Shown: piece by piece, positions 1 through 8,829 of the stretch
Layout of the letters: each line of letters begins with the position of its first letter
Numbering within the stretch: position 1 is the first letter of the stretch
Assembly (NCBI RefSeq): GCF_001049755.1
Contig: NZ_CVLB01000001.1
Coordinates: 558,001-622,000 of the forward strand
Source of the DNA: Brachyspira suanatina
GTDB taxonomy: Bacteria; Spirochaetota; Brachyspiria; Brachyspirales; Brachyspiraceae
Reading direction: 5' to 3'
DNA: 64,000 nucleotides
The notes under the pieces: generated by a model
Seen by the model: the letters and a program-made list of their open reading frames with translations, nothing else
Databases searched by the model: none
Told to the model about the DNA's origin: nothing
Translations under genes and position numbers: made by a program

Positions 1-43
1 ATTGTTTGGGAATTAATATCTGTATAATACATTTATATCCTTA

Positions 44-802
44 TTAGTTATTTGAAGGAATGCTTTGTTTATCTTTCTTAGTTGTAAGTTTTTCAAATAA
101 AACCAATATCCAAAATCTTATATAATCAATATATAAAAATACTCTAAATATATTTTTTTTAGCGTAGAATGATTCATATTTATTTTTATTTAATATTTCC
201 ATACTAGGAGGTTTTATTTTTCCTGCAAAACTATCTAATGGTTTTTTGAATGGAATAAAGAATTTCATGTCTAAATTTTGTTTATTATTATTGAACCAAT
301 ATAAAGATTTTTTAAACTCCATATACATTAAAAATACATCAGGTTCTATCTTTTTAAATCCTATGAATGCTTTATCTAATTCTTCTTTATCTTTTGTGTT
401 TTGATAATTGCCAAGCATATAAATACCTGGATAAATCTTTTTAATTTTTTCTGAGATTGTAAAGAAATATTTTTCTTCATCTCCAAACAAAAACATAGAC
501 ATCTTTTTTTGTTCTATATAATCTAGAACTTTTGAAAATAAAATAAATTCATTAATATAATTTATTTCTTCTTTATGAATAAATTTATAAGCTTTGGCTA
601 TAGATGGGTGTGCTGCAATTACCAAAGATGAATTTTTTATTATTTCTTTTAATTTTTTATTGTATCTTATTTTCAGTAATTTATGCACATCCAAAGATAT
701 TATGAGTATGTTTTTTCCATATTTAAGATAGTCAAGTATTTCTTCAAGACTAACTTGGAAACTGTCAATTCTTATTCCTAAAATGGATTTATTTTCTATC
801 AT
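44..802 (-). CDS. Divergent WecG/TagA/CpsF-family (GT26) glycosyltransferase-like protein
   Basis: A 252-residue protein resembling GT26 enzymes, which transfer N-acetylmannosaminyl-type sugars to lipid-linked carriers at the inner membrane. What supports this is the overall length, a central LFG segment near residue 103, and a C-terminal FAGKIKPP stretch followed by a basic hydrophobic tail, which matches the family's membrane-association appendage. The match is weak at the active site: the usual acidic DG-G-V motif is replaced by AAHPSIAKA near residue 65, and the PKQE-W motif is degenerate. It lies 30 bp downstream of pfkA on the same strand, so it may be co-transcribed. It could be an inactive or re-specialised relative. 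Confidence 0.6.
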   Translation of the reverse strand: MIENKSILGIRIDSFQVSLEEILDYLKYGKNILIISLDVHKLLKIRYNKKLKEIIKNSSLVIAAHPSIAKAYKFIHKEEINYINEFILFSKVLDYIEQKKMSMFLFGDEEKYFFTISEKIKKIYPGIYMLGNYQNTKDKEELDKAFIGFKKIEPDVFLMYMEFKKSLYWFNNNKQNLDMKFFIPFKKPLDSFAGKIKPPSMEILNKNKYESFYAKKNIFRVFLYIDYIRFWILVLFEKLTTKKDKQSIPSNN

Positions 803-832
803 AATAAATTATAGCCTTTATTTTTTAATTAA

Positions 833-1813
833 TTATATAGCAAGAGTTCTGCATAATGCCAAGTCTATAGGATCTACTTTAGGTACCTTTTTTACAGCAT
901 CAGTTAAAGGAGTGTAAGTATATTCTCCTTTCCAAATTCCTACAGCAACATTTTTCTTTCCTTCTAATAAAGCTTTAACAGCAATATAACCAAATCTAGC
1001 AGCCATTAAACGCTCTCTTGAAGTAGGAGATCCTCCTCTTTGCATGTGTCCTAATATAGTAACACGAGTATCGAATCCTGTTTTACCTTCTATTTGTTTG
1101 GCTACTTCCATAGCTCCGCCTGATTCATCTCCTTCTGCTACAACTATAATAGAAGATTTTTTACCTCTTTTTTTAGCAATTTGTAATTCTTCTACTATTT
1201 TATCTAGATCAGTTGTTGTTTCAGGTATTAATATATCCTCGGCTCCTGAAGCTATACCTACTTCCAAAGCGATATAACCAGCATGTCTTCCCATAACTTC
1301 TACAACAAAACATCTTCCATGGCTTGTAGCTGTATCTCTTAATTTATCTATAGCATCCATTGCCACATTAACAGCAGTGTCATAACCTATAGTATAATCT
1401 GTACCGAATATATCATTATCTATTGTTCCTGGTATTGCAACTATAGGATATTCAGGATGGTGATTATAAAAGTCTAAAGCTCCTTTATAAGTTCCATCGC
1501 CTCCTATAACAATTAAAGCATCGATGCCATGATATTTCATATTATCAGCAGCTTTTTTCATACCTTCTTCTGTTTGGAATTCAGGAGATCTTGCTGAAAA
1601 GAGTATAGTGCCTCCATGATTAATGATGCCACCTACGCTTCCGGCATTCATCTGATATACATCATTATACATAAGACCTTGATATCCTTCTTTTATGCCC
1701 ATTACTTCTAAACCGTTGGCTATTGCAGTTCTAACAACACTTCTTATAGCAGGGTTCATTCCAGAAGCATCTCCTCCGCTTGTTAATACCCCGATTCTTT
1801 TTATATCAGCCAT
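833..1813 (-). CDS. pfkA: ATP-dependent 6-phosphofructokinase
   Basis: Phosphorylates fructose 6-phosphate to fructose 1,6-bisphosphate, the committed step of cytoplasmic glycolysis. At 326 residues it has the normal bacterial PfkA length. Visible motifs are the N-terminal GVLTSGGDASGMNPAIR nucleotide loop, IGGDGTYKGA (a Gly at the position where PPi-dependent enzymes carry Asp, so ATP use is expected), PGTIDNDI with the catalytic Asp, and the MGRHAGYIA and GHMQRGG substrate sites. The start has a good Shine-Dalgarno (AAAGGAGT). The GT26-like gene follows on the same strand, and mgtE is divergent upstream. Confidence 0.97.
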   Translation of the reverse strand: MADIKRIGVLTSGGDASGMNPAIRSVVRTAIANGLEVMGIKEGYQGLMYNDVYQMNAGSVGGIINHGGTILFSARSPEFQTEEGMKKAADNMKYHGIDALIVIGGDGTYKGALDFYNHHPEYPIVAIPGTIDNDIFGTDYTIGYDTAVNVAMDAIDKLRDTATSHGRCFVVEVMGRHAGYIALEVGIASGAEDILIPETTTDLDKIVEELQIAKKRGKKSSIIVVAEGDESGGAMEVAKQIEGKTGFDTRVTILGHMQRGGSPTSRERLMAARFGYIAVKALLEGKKNVAVGIWKGEYTYTPLTDAVKKVPKVDPIDLALCRTLAI

Positions 1814-1951
1814 ATTAAAATAACTCCTTTATATTTATAATATTAAAATTACATTATTGGTTTTTTTTTATTATTAATATATAATATCTATATTATATAA
1901 TAATAATAAAAGAATTGATATACATAAATATAAAAAAAATATGATAGAAGT

Positions 1952-3316
1952 ATGGTAGAAAACAAAGAATATACTGAAATTATTAATATAATAGAAAATC
2001 AAAGATGGGATAAACTCAAATATTTACTTGCCAGCATGCATGCAGCTGAAATAGTAGATGTTATACGAATATTAGACAGCGATAAAAATAGAAGCATAGT
2101 ATTCAGACTTTTATCAAGAGAAATGTCTGCTTATGTATTTTCCGAATTAGAGCCTGAAGAGCAGGAAAAAATCATAATCTCTATGAATGAGAATGAATTA
2201 AAAGAACTTATTCATGAAATGAGTCCTGATGACAGAACATCGCTTTTTGAAGAACTTCCTTCCGACATTACAAAGAAGATTTTTTCTTTGATGGGTGAGA
2301 AAGATTTAAATATTACAAGGCAGTTATTAGGATATCCTGAAGACAGTATAGGACGTATAATGACTCCTGAATATGTTGATGTGCTTCCTGACTATACTGT
2401 TAAGCAAACTTTGGAATATATTAGAAAATACGGTAAAGATTCTGAAACATTTGAAGTTATATATGTTGTTCAGAAAGATGATACTTTAATCGGTTATATT
2501 TTGCTAAAAGATTTACTATTTGCTAATCAAGATGATAAAATAGAATATCTTATGCATACAGATATAATATATTTGTCAGTATATTCGGATCAGGAAGAAG
2601 CGGTTAGGGTAGGAAGGAAATATGATTTGCTTTATATACCTGTAGTTGATTCTAAAAATGCTTTGATAGGTATTGTTACAATAGATGATATATTCGATAT
2701 AGCTGAAGAAGAGGATACAGAAGACTTTCATAAATTAGGTGCTATTAGTATTGATGATGATTTCGACAGCAACATAAAACAAGCTAATCCTATTGTACTT
2801 TATAAAAGAAGAATATTTTGGCTTTTTGTTTTGGTATTTGTTAATATTATATCAGGATATGTTATAGGAATGTTTGAAGAGACTATAAGTAAATATGTTT
2901 CTTTGATATTTTTCTTACCATTACTTATAGATAGTGCAGGAAATGCTGGTGCTCAGTCTTCAACTCTCATAATAAGAAGTTTATCTGTGGGAGATGTTAA
3001 AAAAAGCGACTGGCTTTTTATGCTTGGAAAAGAGATATTAGTTTCTACTACTTTAGGGCTTACCATGAGTATTGCTGTATCTTTGATTGCTGTTTTTAGG
3101 GGAGGCTTAATCATAGCATTGGTTGTATCACTTTCTATGATATTGGTTGTTGTTATAGGTAGTTTGATAGGTTTATGTTTGCCGTTTTTATTTGTTAAGT
3201 TTAAAAAAGACCCTACCACAAGCAGTGTGCCTCTTGTTACTTCTATATGCGATATTAGCGGTACTGCTATATATTTACTGCTTGCCACTACAATACTCAC
3301 TAATTTTTCTAAATAG
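1952..3316 (+). CDS. mgtE: Magnesium transporter MgtE
   Basis: A 454-residue Mg2+ channel/transporter of the MgtE (SLC41-like) family in the cytoplasmic membrane. Domain order is typical: an acidic superhelical MgtE N domain (about residues 15-130, with DRTSLFEELPSD), a tandem CBS pair (about 135-255) that senses cytoplasmic Mg2+, a linker helix, and a C-terminal five-helix membrane domain beginning near residue 285. The ion-pathway segment LIDSAGNAGAQSSTL is intact. No M-box riboswitch is visible in the 138-bp gap to the divergent pfkA. The gene runs convergently into the NSS symporter, with a long shared hairpin between them. Confidence 0.95.
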   Translation: MVENKEYTEIINIIENQRWDKLKYLLASMHAAEIVDVIRILDSDKNRSIVFRLLSREMSAYVFSELEPEEQEKIIISMNENELKELIHEMSPDDRTSLFEELPSDITKKIFSLMGEKDLNITRQLLGYPEDSIGRIMTPEYVDVLPDYTVKQTLEYIRKYGKDSETFEVIYVVQKDDTLIGYILLKDLLFANQDDKIEYLMHTDIIYLSVYSDQEEAVRVGRKYDLLYIPVVDSKNALIGIVTIDDIFDIAEEEDTEDFHKLGAISIDDDFDSNIKQANPIVLYKRRIFWLFVLVFVNIISGYVIGMFEETISKYVSLIFFLPLLIDSAGNAGAQSSTLIIRSLSVGDVKKSDWLFMLGKEILVSTTLGLTMSIAVSLIAVFRGGLIIALVVSLSMILVVVIGSLIGLCLPFLFVKFKKDPTTSSVPLVTSICDISGTAIYLLLATTILTNFSK

Positions 3317-3359
3317 TTTTTATAATTAAAATAGTACAATATTTTTATAGTTAATAAAA

Positions 3360-3409
3360 ATGCATATAGTTATTAATATTTTTCTTCGTTATTAATAAAC
3401 TATATGCAT
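3360..3409. terminator. Long hairpin between convergent mgtE and NSS symporter genes
   Basis: The arms ATGCATATAGTT-ATTAATA and TATTAATAAACTATATGCAT pair over about 19 bp with one bulge and a loop containing TTCTTCG. The position between two converging genes suggests a bidirectional intrinsic terminator. No strong U tract follows on the plus strand. Confidence 0.7.
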
Positions 3410-3423
3410 GTTAATATAAAAAA

Positions 3424-4809
3424 TCATTTCAAGAAAAATCTGTTAATATATTCATATAAAAATATTGCTAATACTATAAAAGGAAGTATATAACTAATAT
3501 AGAATCTTAATTGACGAGGGAATTTTATACCTTCTCCTGTATTAGCTTCTTTTAAAAAGTTATCGAATCCCCATCCGAAATCTCTTGTACAGAAGAATAG
3601 AGTTACCAAAGCACCTAAAGGAAGTATATTATTTGATACTATAAAATCTAGTAAATCCATTATAACAGTACCTTCTCCAAGCGGATTTATATTAGATAGT
3701 ATATTAAATCCTAAAGTTGTAGGTAAGCTAAGTATGAATAACATTACAAATAATATAATAGAAGTTTTTTGTCTTGTAATTTTGAATTTATCCATAATAA
3801 ATGAATATATATTTTCTAATACACCTATTATGGTAGTAAGTGCAGCCATTGCTAGGAATAAGAAGAATAATGCTCCCCATAATCTTCCAAGAGGCATAGA
3901 ATTAAATATATTAGGTAATGTTACAAAAGCAAGTCCGGCACCTTCACCGGGATTTACACCGAAAGCAAAACATGCTGGGAATACTACAAGTCCTGCAAAT
4001 AAAGCTACCATAGTATCCAATGCTATAATTATTAATGCTTCTCCTGTAAGAGATTGTTTTTTATCTATATAGCTTCCAAATATTGCCATTCCTCCTTGAC
4101 CTACACTCAAAGAGAAAAATGCCTGACCAATAGCAGCATAGAATATTCCTATGAATCCTGTAAGTCCGTTTCCGAATAATTTATTTAAATCCGGTACTAA
4201 ATAGAATTTTAATCCTTCTATAGCACCTTTTAAAGTTAATGCTCTGATTATAAGAAGCATTAAAAGTGCGAACAATGATATCATCATGAATTTACTTGCT
4301 CTTTCTACACCTTTCTCAAGTCCGAAAGAACATATTATTATACCTATCAATAAACTTATTCCCATCCATAATGTCAATGTAGAAGCACTTCCCAAAACTC
4401 CGTTAAAAAAATTACCAACTTCATTTGCATTAAGTCCTTCAAATCGTCCTGAAAGCATAAAGTAAAAGTATGATAGACACCATCCGCATATAGTTGTATA
4501 AAACAACATAAGAAGAACATTACCAAGTATTTGAACATATCCTATTTTATGCCAATTATGTCCTTTCTTTTCGAGTTTTTGAAAAGATGTTGCTATGTCA
4601 TGTCCGCCTGCTCTTCCCACAGCGAATTCCATTACCATAGGAGCTACACCCAATATAATTATTGATATAATATATAATATTACAAAAGCACCGCCTCCGT
4701 ATTGTCCTGTTATATATGGGAATCTCCAAACATTACCCATACCAACTGCACAGCCGGCAGATACTAATATAAATCCGAATCTGCTTCCTAGTTTTTCTCT
4801 TTTTTTCAT
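3424..4809 (-). CDS. Neurotransmitter:sodium symporter (NSS/LeuT-fold) family transporter
   Basis: A 461-residue polytopic membrane protein that should couple Na+ influx to uptake of an amino acid or similar small solute. TM1 carries the family signature GCAVGMGNVWRFPY, including the unwound Na+/substrate site, and about eleven to twelve hydrophobic segments follow, the usual bacterial NSS layout. The start was placed at the ATG at 4809 rather than the upstream TTG, because GGAG sits 9 nt before this ATG and would lie inside the coding region otherwise. The substrate cannot be told from sequence. It converges on mgtE. Confidence 0.92.
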   Translation of the reverse strand: MKKREKLGSRFGFILVSAGCAVGMGNVWRFPYITGQYGGGAFVILYIISIIILGVAPMVMEFAVGRAGGHDIATSFQKLEKKGHNWHKIGYVQILGNVLLMLFYTTICGWCLSYFYFMLSGRFEGLNANEVGNFFNGVLGSASTLTLWMGISLLIGIIICSFGLEKGVERASKFMMISLFALLMLLIIRALTLKGAIEGLKFYLVPDLNKLFGNGLTGFIGIFYAAIGQAFFSLSVGQGGMAIFGSYIDKKQSLTGEALIIIALDTMVALFAGLVVFPACFAFGVNPGEGAGLAFVTLPNIFNSMPLGRLWGALFFLFLAMAALTTIIGVLENIYSFIMDKFKITRQKTSIILFVMLFILSLPTTLGFNILSNINPLGEGTVIMDLLDFIVSNNILPLGALVTLFFCTRDFGWGFDNFLKEANTGEGIKFPRQLRFYISYILPFIVLAIFLYEYINRFFLK

Positions 4810-4905
4810 CGGTATACACTCCAAATGATTATGACAATTTTTGTTTAGATTATACTATATAATATAAATTATTAAAACTTATAATAATAAAATTTTATTC
4901 ACATA

Positions 4906-5140
4906 CCCCGCCCTTTATATTTTTTAGCCTAATTTACAATTTATAATTTAAATTATATTTACTGCTTTATTATAAATTGCAGCACCCGCCCAAGTGTTAA
5001 TTAGGTTTAAAAATCTATTTAACGCACGGTTAGCTTCACTGCGAATATAATTAAATTTGTATTATTAATTTATCTTTATTTTTTTATTTTGCTTAGCGTG
5101 CGTTGAGAGAATTTTTATTTTTATAGAAAACTAGGGTGGG
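4906..5140. repeat. Dispersed intergenic repeat, family A, copy 1
   Basis: This about 235-bp element fills most of the gene-free stretch 4810-5233. It starts with CCCCGCCC, has a second CCCGCCC near 4985, contains inverted arms AACGCACG (5021-5028) and CGTGCGTT (5097-5104), and ends with CTAGGGTGGG, so its outer ends are roughly inverted (CCCGCCC / GGGTGGG). A closely similar copy is at 14716-14944. No open reading frame of note is inside. Function is unknown: it may be a mobile non-autonomous element or a structured RNA. Confidence 0.75.
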
Positions 5141-5233
5141 CTGCTATATTTTATTGATAGGCTATAAGGAAGATGAAGTTAAAATTTTATATAAAGCAAT
5201 AAAGAAAAAGGGTGGGGAGTTAGAGAAAAGCTG

Positions 5234-5830
5234 TTATTTTGATGAATATATTTCTTTTATTTTGATCTCATCATAAAAAGAAATTCTGTATGAATAATGC
5301 TTCATAACATTTTCTAAAGTATCCAAATCAGGCTTTATATATAATGATACGCTTGCAAGCTCAGATGACCACCATATTATATATTCTTCAAAAGGTTTTT
5401 TATAAAATGAATAATGCTTTACATCTGTTTTTGTTATTTGACCATATTGAAAAGTAAGTTCTTCTTTTATATTGTTAATGTCGGACATAGTTACAGGATT
5501 GTAGAATGAAGGATTATTATATATATCACCTATATGATTGCATATCTCTATTCTATAAAGTTCATTATTGTAGAAATATAGATAATATGCTAATTTTTGA
5601 GTATCATTTTTATATATATTAAGAACAGTATTATTTTTTAATTCAAATGATTCAAAAAAATCAGCATATACATTTAGATTATAATTAGTAATTTTATTAT
5701 CAGCTTCTTCAATGCTCATTCCAAATTTTAAATCTTTATAACCATTTAGGTCAAAAAGCTCTGGTAATTGAGCAAATACTATATTTATGTTGATTAATAA
5801 AATTACTATTATATATCTTATATATTTCAT
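5234..5830 (-). CDS. Hypothetical exported protein
   Basis: A 198-residue protein with a clear N-terminal signal peptide (MKYIRYIIVILLININIVFA, cleavage likely before Q21) and no further membrane segment, so it is probably periplasmic or surface-exposed. A short DLKFGMSIEEA segment after the signal resembles the N-terminal part of small bacterial lipoprotein/YjgB-like domains that begin with a GMS(x)EE helix, but this is not enough for a family assignment. Its ATG overlaps the stop of the upstream LOG-family gene by 4 nt, implying translational coupling. I do not recognise a function. Confidence 0.75.
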   Translation of the reverse strand: MKYIRYIIVILLININIVFAQLPELFDLNGYKDLKFGMSIEEADNKITNYNLNVYADFFESFELKNNTVLNIYKNDTQKLAYYLYFYNNELYRIEICNHIGDIYNNPSFYNPVTMSDINNIKEELTFQYGQITKTDVKHYSFYKKPFEEYIIWWSSELASVSLYIKPDLDTLENVMKHYSYRISFYDEIKIKEIYSSK

Positions 5831-6492
5831 TTTTGTTTATTTTGATGAAAAGAATTAATTATATCTAAAGCAGCCTGAGGAGTTTCAGCATATTTTATTA
5901 AATTTAAATCTTCAGGATCTATATAATTTTCTTTAATCATATCTTTTTTTATCCATTCTATTAAGTCAGTGTAATAACTAGAATTCATAACTATAAGAGG
6001 CATTCTGTCAAGAACCTTTGTCTGTATTAAAGTTAGAGTTTCAAACATTTCATCCATAGTACCGAATCCGCCAGGAAATATTATTACAGCTTTTGCATAT
6101 TTTAAGAACATCACTTTTCTAGCAAAGAAATATCTAAATTTCAATTCTTCTTTAACATAAGGATTAGTTTTCTGTTCAAAAGGCAGTTCTATACATAAAC
6201 CTATAGAACCAGCATTAGCATCAAAAGCACCTCTGTTACCGGCTTCCATTATACCAGGTCCTCCGCCTGTAATTATGTCATATTTATTTTCACCTAATAA
6301 TTTAGCAGTTTCATAAGCTAATTTATAATGAGGATGATCTTCTGAGGTTCTTGCACTTCCAAATATAGAAACGGCATTTTTGTAGTAGGACATAGTTTCA
6401 AATCCTTCTACAAATTCTCCCATTATTCTGAATATACGCCAAGATTCATTAGGCATATCAGAATTCTGTAATTCATAAACTTCTCTTCTCAT
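5827..6492 (-). CDS. LOG-family Rossmann-fold protein (TIGR00730, nucleoside 5'-monophosphate phosphoribohydrolase-like)
   Basis: A 221-residue cytosolic protein of the lysine-decarboxylase-like/LOG family. Members of this family hydrolyse nucleotide 5'-monophosphates (cytokinin riboside phosphates in plants and some bacteria) at the N-glycosidic bond. The two family motifs are intact: GGGPGIMEAGNRGAF near residue 77 and FPGGFGTMDEMFE near residue 138, which form the phosphate-binding and catalytic sites. The N-terminal extension before the SIFGSART strand is usual for the longer bacterial subfamily. It heads a small minus-strand group with the exported protein that overlaps its stop. The physiological substrate in this organism is unknown. 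Confidence 0.9.
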   Translation of the reverse strand: MRREVYELQNSDMPNESWRIFRIMGEFVEGFETMSYYKNAVSIFGSARTSEDHPHYKLAYETAKLLGENKYDIITGGGPGIMEAGNRGAFDANAGSIGLCIELPFEQKTNPYVKEELKFRYFFARKVMFLKYAKAVIIFPGGFGTMDEMFETLTLIQTKVLDRMPLIVMNSSYYTDLIEWIKKDMIKENYIDPEDLNLIKYAETPQAALDIINSFHQNKQK

Positions 6493-6511
6493 TAATAAAT
6501 TTTCCTTATTA

Positions 6512-6838
6512 TTATTTTATTATTACAGCAGTACCATAAGCAATAACTTCTGTAGTACCTTCCATTACAGATGATGAAGAATAATGTATTCCTATTATAG
6601 CATTAGCATTTAATTTTTTAGCTTCTTCTATCATTCTTTTAGTTGCTGTTTCTCTAGCTTCATTAATCATTTCAGTGTAGCCTTCAACTTCACCGCCTAC
6701 AATATTTTTAAGACCTGCAAGCAAATCTTTTCCTATATGTTTAGCCTGAGCTATATTTCCTTTAACCAAACCTAATAATTCATAATTATATCCGCTAGGC
6801 AAATAATCAGATGTAAATAATTTTATATCGTTATCCAT
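6512..6838 (-). CDS. UPF0145/YbjQ-family protein, paralogue 1
   Basis: A 108-residue cytosolic protein of the YbjQ/UPF0145 (heavy-metal-binding-domain-like) family, whose members form small oligomers and have no settled function. It shows the family pattern of an N-terminal beta segment, a helix with AGLKNIVGGEVEGYTEM, the long helix EAKKLNANAIIGI and a C-terminal VIAYGTAVII strand. It is a tandem duplicate of the next gene upstream (6855-7181), about 80% identical by eye, 16 bp apart. The Shine-Dalgarno is in the intergenic TGAGGAG. Confidence 0.9.
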   Translation of the reverse strand: MDNDIKLFTSDYLPSGYNYELLGLVKGNIAQAKHIGKDLLAGLKNIVGGEVEGYTEMINEARETATKRMIEEAKKLNANAIIGIHYSSSSVMEGTTEVIAYGTAVIIK

Positions 6839-6854
6839 TTTTACTCCTCATAAA

Positions 6855-7181
6855 TTATTTCAATACAATAGCAGTACCATAAGCAACAACTTCTACAGTT
6901 CCAGGAAGTACAGAAGATGAAGAAAAATTAATTCCTATTATAGCATTAGCATTTAACTTTTTTGCTTCTTCTAACATTCTTTTTGTAGCTATTTCTCTAG
7001 CTTCATTAAGCATTTCAGTGTAACTTTCAACTTCACCGCCTACAATATTTTTAAGACCTGCAAGTAAATCTTTTCCTACATGCTTAGCTAAAGATACATT
7101 TCCTTTAACTAATCCTAACATTTCATAATTATAATTGCTTGGTAAGTAATTGACAGTAAACATTTTAATATCAGCACTCAT
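6855..7181 (-). CDS. UPF0145/YbjQ-family protein, paralogue 2
   Basis: A 108-residue paralogue of the preceding protein with the same core segments (AGLKNIVGGEVESYTEM, EAKKLNANAIIGI, VVAYGTAIVL). Differences cluster in the N-terminal strand and around GINFSSSSVLPGT. It is the promoter-proximal copy of the pair, with AGGAG 10 nt before its ATG, and very likely forms a transcription unit with its duplicate. Pairs of YbjQ genes are common in bacteria and may form hetero-oligomers, but that is inference here. Confidence 0.9.
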   Translation of the reverse strand: MSADIKMFTVNYLPSNYNYEMLGLVKGNVSLAKHVGKDLLAGLKNIVGGEVESYTEMLNEAREIATKRMLEEAKKLNANAIIGINFSSSSVLPGTVEVVAYGTAIVLK

Positions 7182-7311
7182 TTGTGAATCTCCTATATGT
7201 ATTATAGTATATTATAAAATATTATGTTAATTTCTCGGAAAAGTATAAATATACTTAATGATTTTTTATAATAATGATTATGATTAAAAATTTTGATAAT
7301 GAAGACTATAA

Positions 7312-7347
7312 AAAGGGTTAATGCAGTATAAACTACAATAACCCTTT
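7312..7347 (-). terminator. Intrinsic terminator of the 7378-7899 gene
   Basis: On the minus strand AAAGGGTTA and TAACCCTTT pair perfectly (9 bp), with a further inner GTAGT/ACTGC stem, and are followed directly by TTTTTAT. It lies about 30 bp past the stop of the exported-protein gene. Confidence 0.85.
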
Positions 7348-7377
7348 CTATGTTTTATTATTCATTAATTAATATTT

Positions 7378-7899
7378 TTATTTCATTATACCCCATTCTT
7401 TCCATAATCCAACAGTGTAATTTTCTTCTTTCTGAGAAACATCAGTATTTATGAATTGACTATTAGAAGTAGAATTAAACAAAGATTCTTTACTATAGCC
7501 TGAATTGAACAAGAATTCACTTTGAGAAGGTGCATTGATGAATAGTTCTAATTTTTGATCATCTAATAAGATATTAATAAATAATTCTGGATTTTGATTA
7601 ATAATATTAAATAGCTCAGGGTTATTTTCAAGAACTGTGAACAATTGAGGGTTTTTTTCCATATTATTAAATAATATATTTGCCTCTTTTTCAGATTTAA
7701 ACAATTGACTATTATTTTCTAAAAAAGAAAATAAATATTCATTTTCATTAACTGTATTAAATGTAATAGGATGTCCTTGTTTCTTCAACCAGTCTATCAC
7801 TGAGTCAGGTATATTATTTTTAGCAACACCGCTTTGAGCATAACAGAATAATGAGAATAATAAAACAAATAAAAATAAGAAAATTATAAACTTTTTCAT
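7378..7899 (-). CDS. Small exported protein with degenerate NNPxLF repeats and C-terminal LWKEWGIMK
   Basis: A 173-residue protein with a signal peptide (MKKFIIFLFLFVLLFSLFCYA, likely cleaved before Q22). Residues about 65-130 hold degenerate 10-13-residue repeats around a [EQK]NPxLF core (KNPQLF, NNPELF, QNPELF). The last nine residues, LWKEWGIMK, are identical to those of the separate exported protein at 8305-8592, although the middles of the two proteins do not align. It has its own Shine-Dalgarno (GGAGGAAT) and terminator. I do not recognise the family. The conserved tail could be a processed peptide, a sorting signal or a binding motif. Confidence 0.75.
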   Translation of the reverse strand: MKKFIIFLFLFVLLFSLFCYAQSGVAKNNIPDSVIDWLKKQGHPITFNTVNENEYLFSFLENNSQLFKSEKEANILFNNMEKNPQLFTVLENNPELFNIINQNPELFINILLDDQKLELFINAPSQSEFLFNSGYSKESLFNSTSNSQFINTDVSQKEENYTVGLWKEWGIMK

Positions 7900-8304
7900 T
7901 GTGATTCCTCCTATATGATAAAAGTTTTAATTATATTTTATAAATATTAAATAAAAAAATCAATACCAAAATATTTTGTTTATTTAAAATATTTTGATAA
8001 CAATCTTCCTTGTTTATATAAAACAAAAATATAATACATTTGTCAAAAAAATAATAAATTTTTTGTATAAATTTAGTTTATTTAAAAAAAGATGATTGCA
8101 ATATCTACATTCTAACCATGGTAACTACAAAAAATTGATGTTAATTAGAATAGAAATAGGAATAAAAAAAATAATTTTTTCATAGCAGTTACCTCTTAAA
8201 TGAAAAATATTTTTTGTTGTTTACTAATAATAAACATAAATATTTAAATAATGTTAAATATTTCAAAAATAATAAAATAAATTTGATAATACAAATTATA
8301 TTTG
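7900..8304. other. AT-rich gene-free interval with a truncated paralogue remnant
   Basis: This 405-bp interval lies between the two LWKEWGIMK genes and is strongly AT-rich. Apart from the truncated reading frame at 8145-8183 and presumed promoter sequence for the 7378-7899 gene, I see no hairpin, repeat or gene in it. Confidence 0.5.
8145..8183 (-). pseudogene. Remnant of a third LWKEWGIMK-type exported protein gene (5' end only)
   Basis: On the minus strand an AAGAGGTAA Shine-Dalgarno precedes ATG and encodes MKKLFFLFLFLF, then a stop. This is the same lysine-plus-hydrophobic signal-peptide start as its two neighbours (MKKFIIFLFLF, MKKIIIFLFLF), at the correct distance from a ribosome-binding site, but no coding sequence continues in any frame. 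It is most simply a decayed third member of the local family, although a short translated peptide cannot be ruled out. Confidence 0.5.
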
Positions 8305-8592
8305 CTATTTCATAATTCCCCATTCTTTCCATAATTGAACCATTTCAGGATCATTTATTAAAGATTTATTTAAATTAGTATATGATATTCCTTTATATCT
8401 ATCCTGTATAATTATTTTATTTGAATTTGTATTATTTATGAATGGGAAGAAGAAGCCTAATAGTTTGTTGTTATCTTTTGAATAGTCATATTCTATATCT
8501 ATATTGTTAAATTTATATATTCTATTTTCTGCATAAGATATTAATGAAAATGAGAGAATGAATAAAAATAAGAAAATTATAATTTTTTTCAT
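8305..8592 (-). CDS. Small exported protein ending in LWKEWGIMK
   Basis: A 95-residue protein with signal peptide MKKIIIFLFLFILSFSLISYA (cleavage likely before E22), a short acidic/aromatic middle region (about residues 22-84) and the C-terminal tail MVQLWKEWGIMK. The tail's last nine residues are identical to the end of the 173-residue protein at 7378-7899, and the signal peptides are close relatives. The Shine-Dalgarno is AAGGAGAT, 9 nt from ATG. No catalytic motif, cysteine pair or membrane anchor is visible in the mature part. Function unknown. Confidence 0.7.
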   Translation of the reverse strand: MKKIIIFLFLFILSFSLISYAENRIYKFNNIDIEYDYSKDNNKLLGFFFPFINNTNSNKIIIQDRYKGISYTNLNKSLINDPEMVQLWKEWGIMK

Positions 8593-8773
8593 AATTGCAT
8601 CTCCTTATTATTAAATTCATATTTAAAAGATAACAAAAAAATATAAATCTTAGTAAAACTTTAATGATAATATATAGTATATTGTTATAGTATTGTATAA
8701 AGATAATGTATCGTATATCTAATAAAAAATATTGTGATGTATAATAGTTTATGAATTTGCAATTTTAAAAAAG

Positions 8774-8809
8774 CATCTCCTATATTTTTATAATTTTATA
8801 TAGGAGATG
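8774..8809 (-). terminator. Intrinsic terminator of the beta-propeller lipoprotein gene
   Basis: CATCTCCTATAT and ATATAGGAGATG form a perfect 12-bp stem, followed on the minus strand by CTTTTTT. It sits about 20 bp beyond the stop at 8830. Confidence 0.9.
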
Positions 8810-8829
8810 TATAGAAGAAGTAATTAATT

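Noticed and set aside
1830-1951. A magnesium-responsive leader (M-box) for mgtE.
   Set aside because: The upstream gap is only about 138 bp shared with the divergent pfkA promoter and shows no conserved stem structure.
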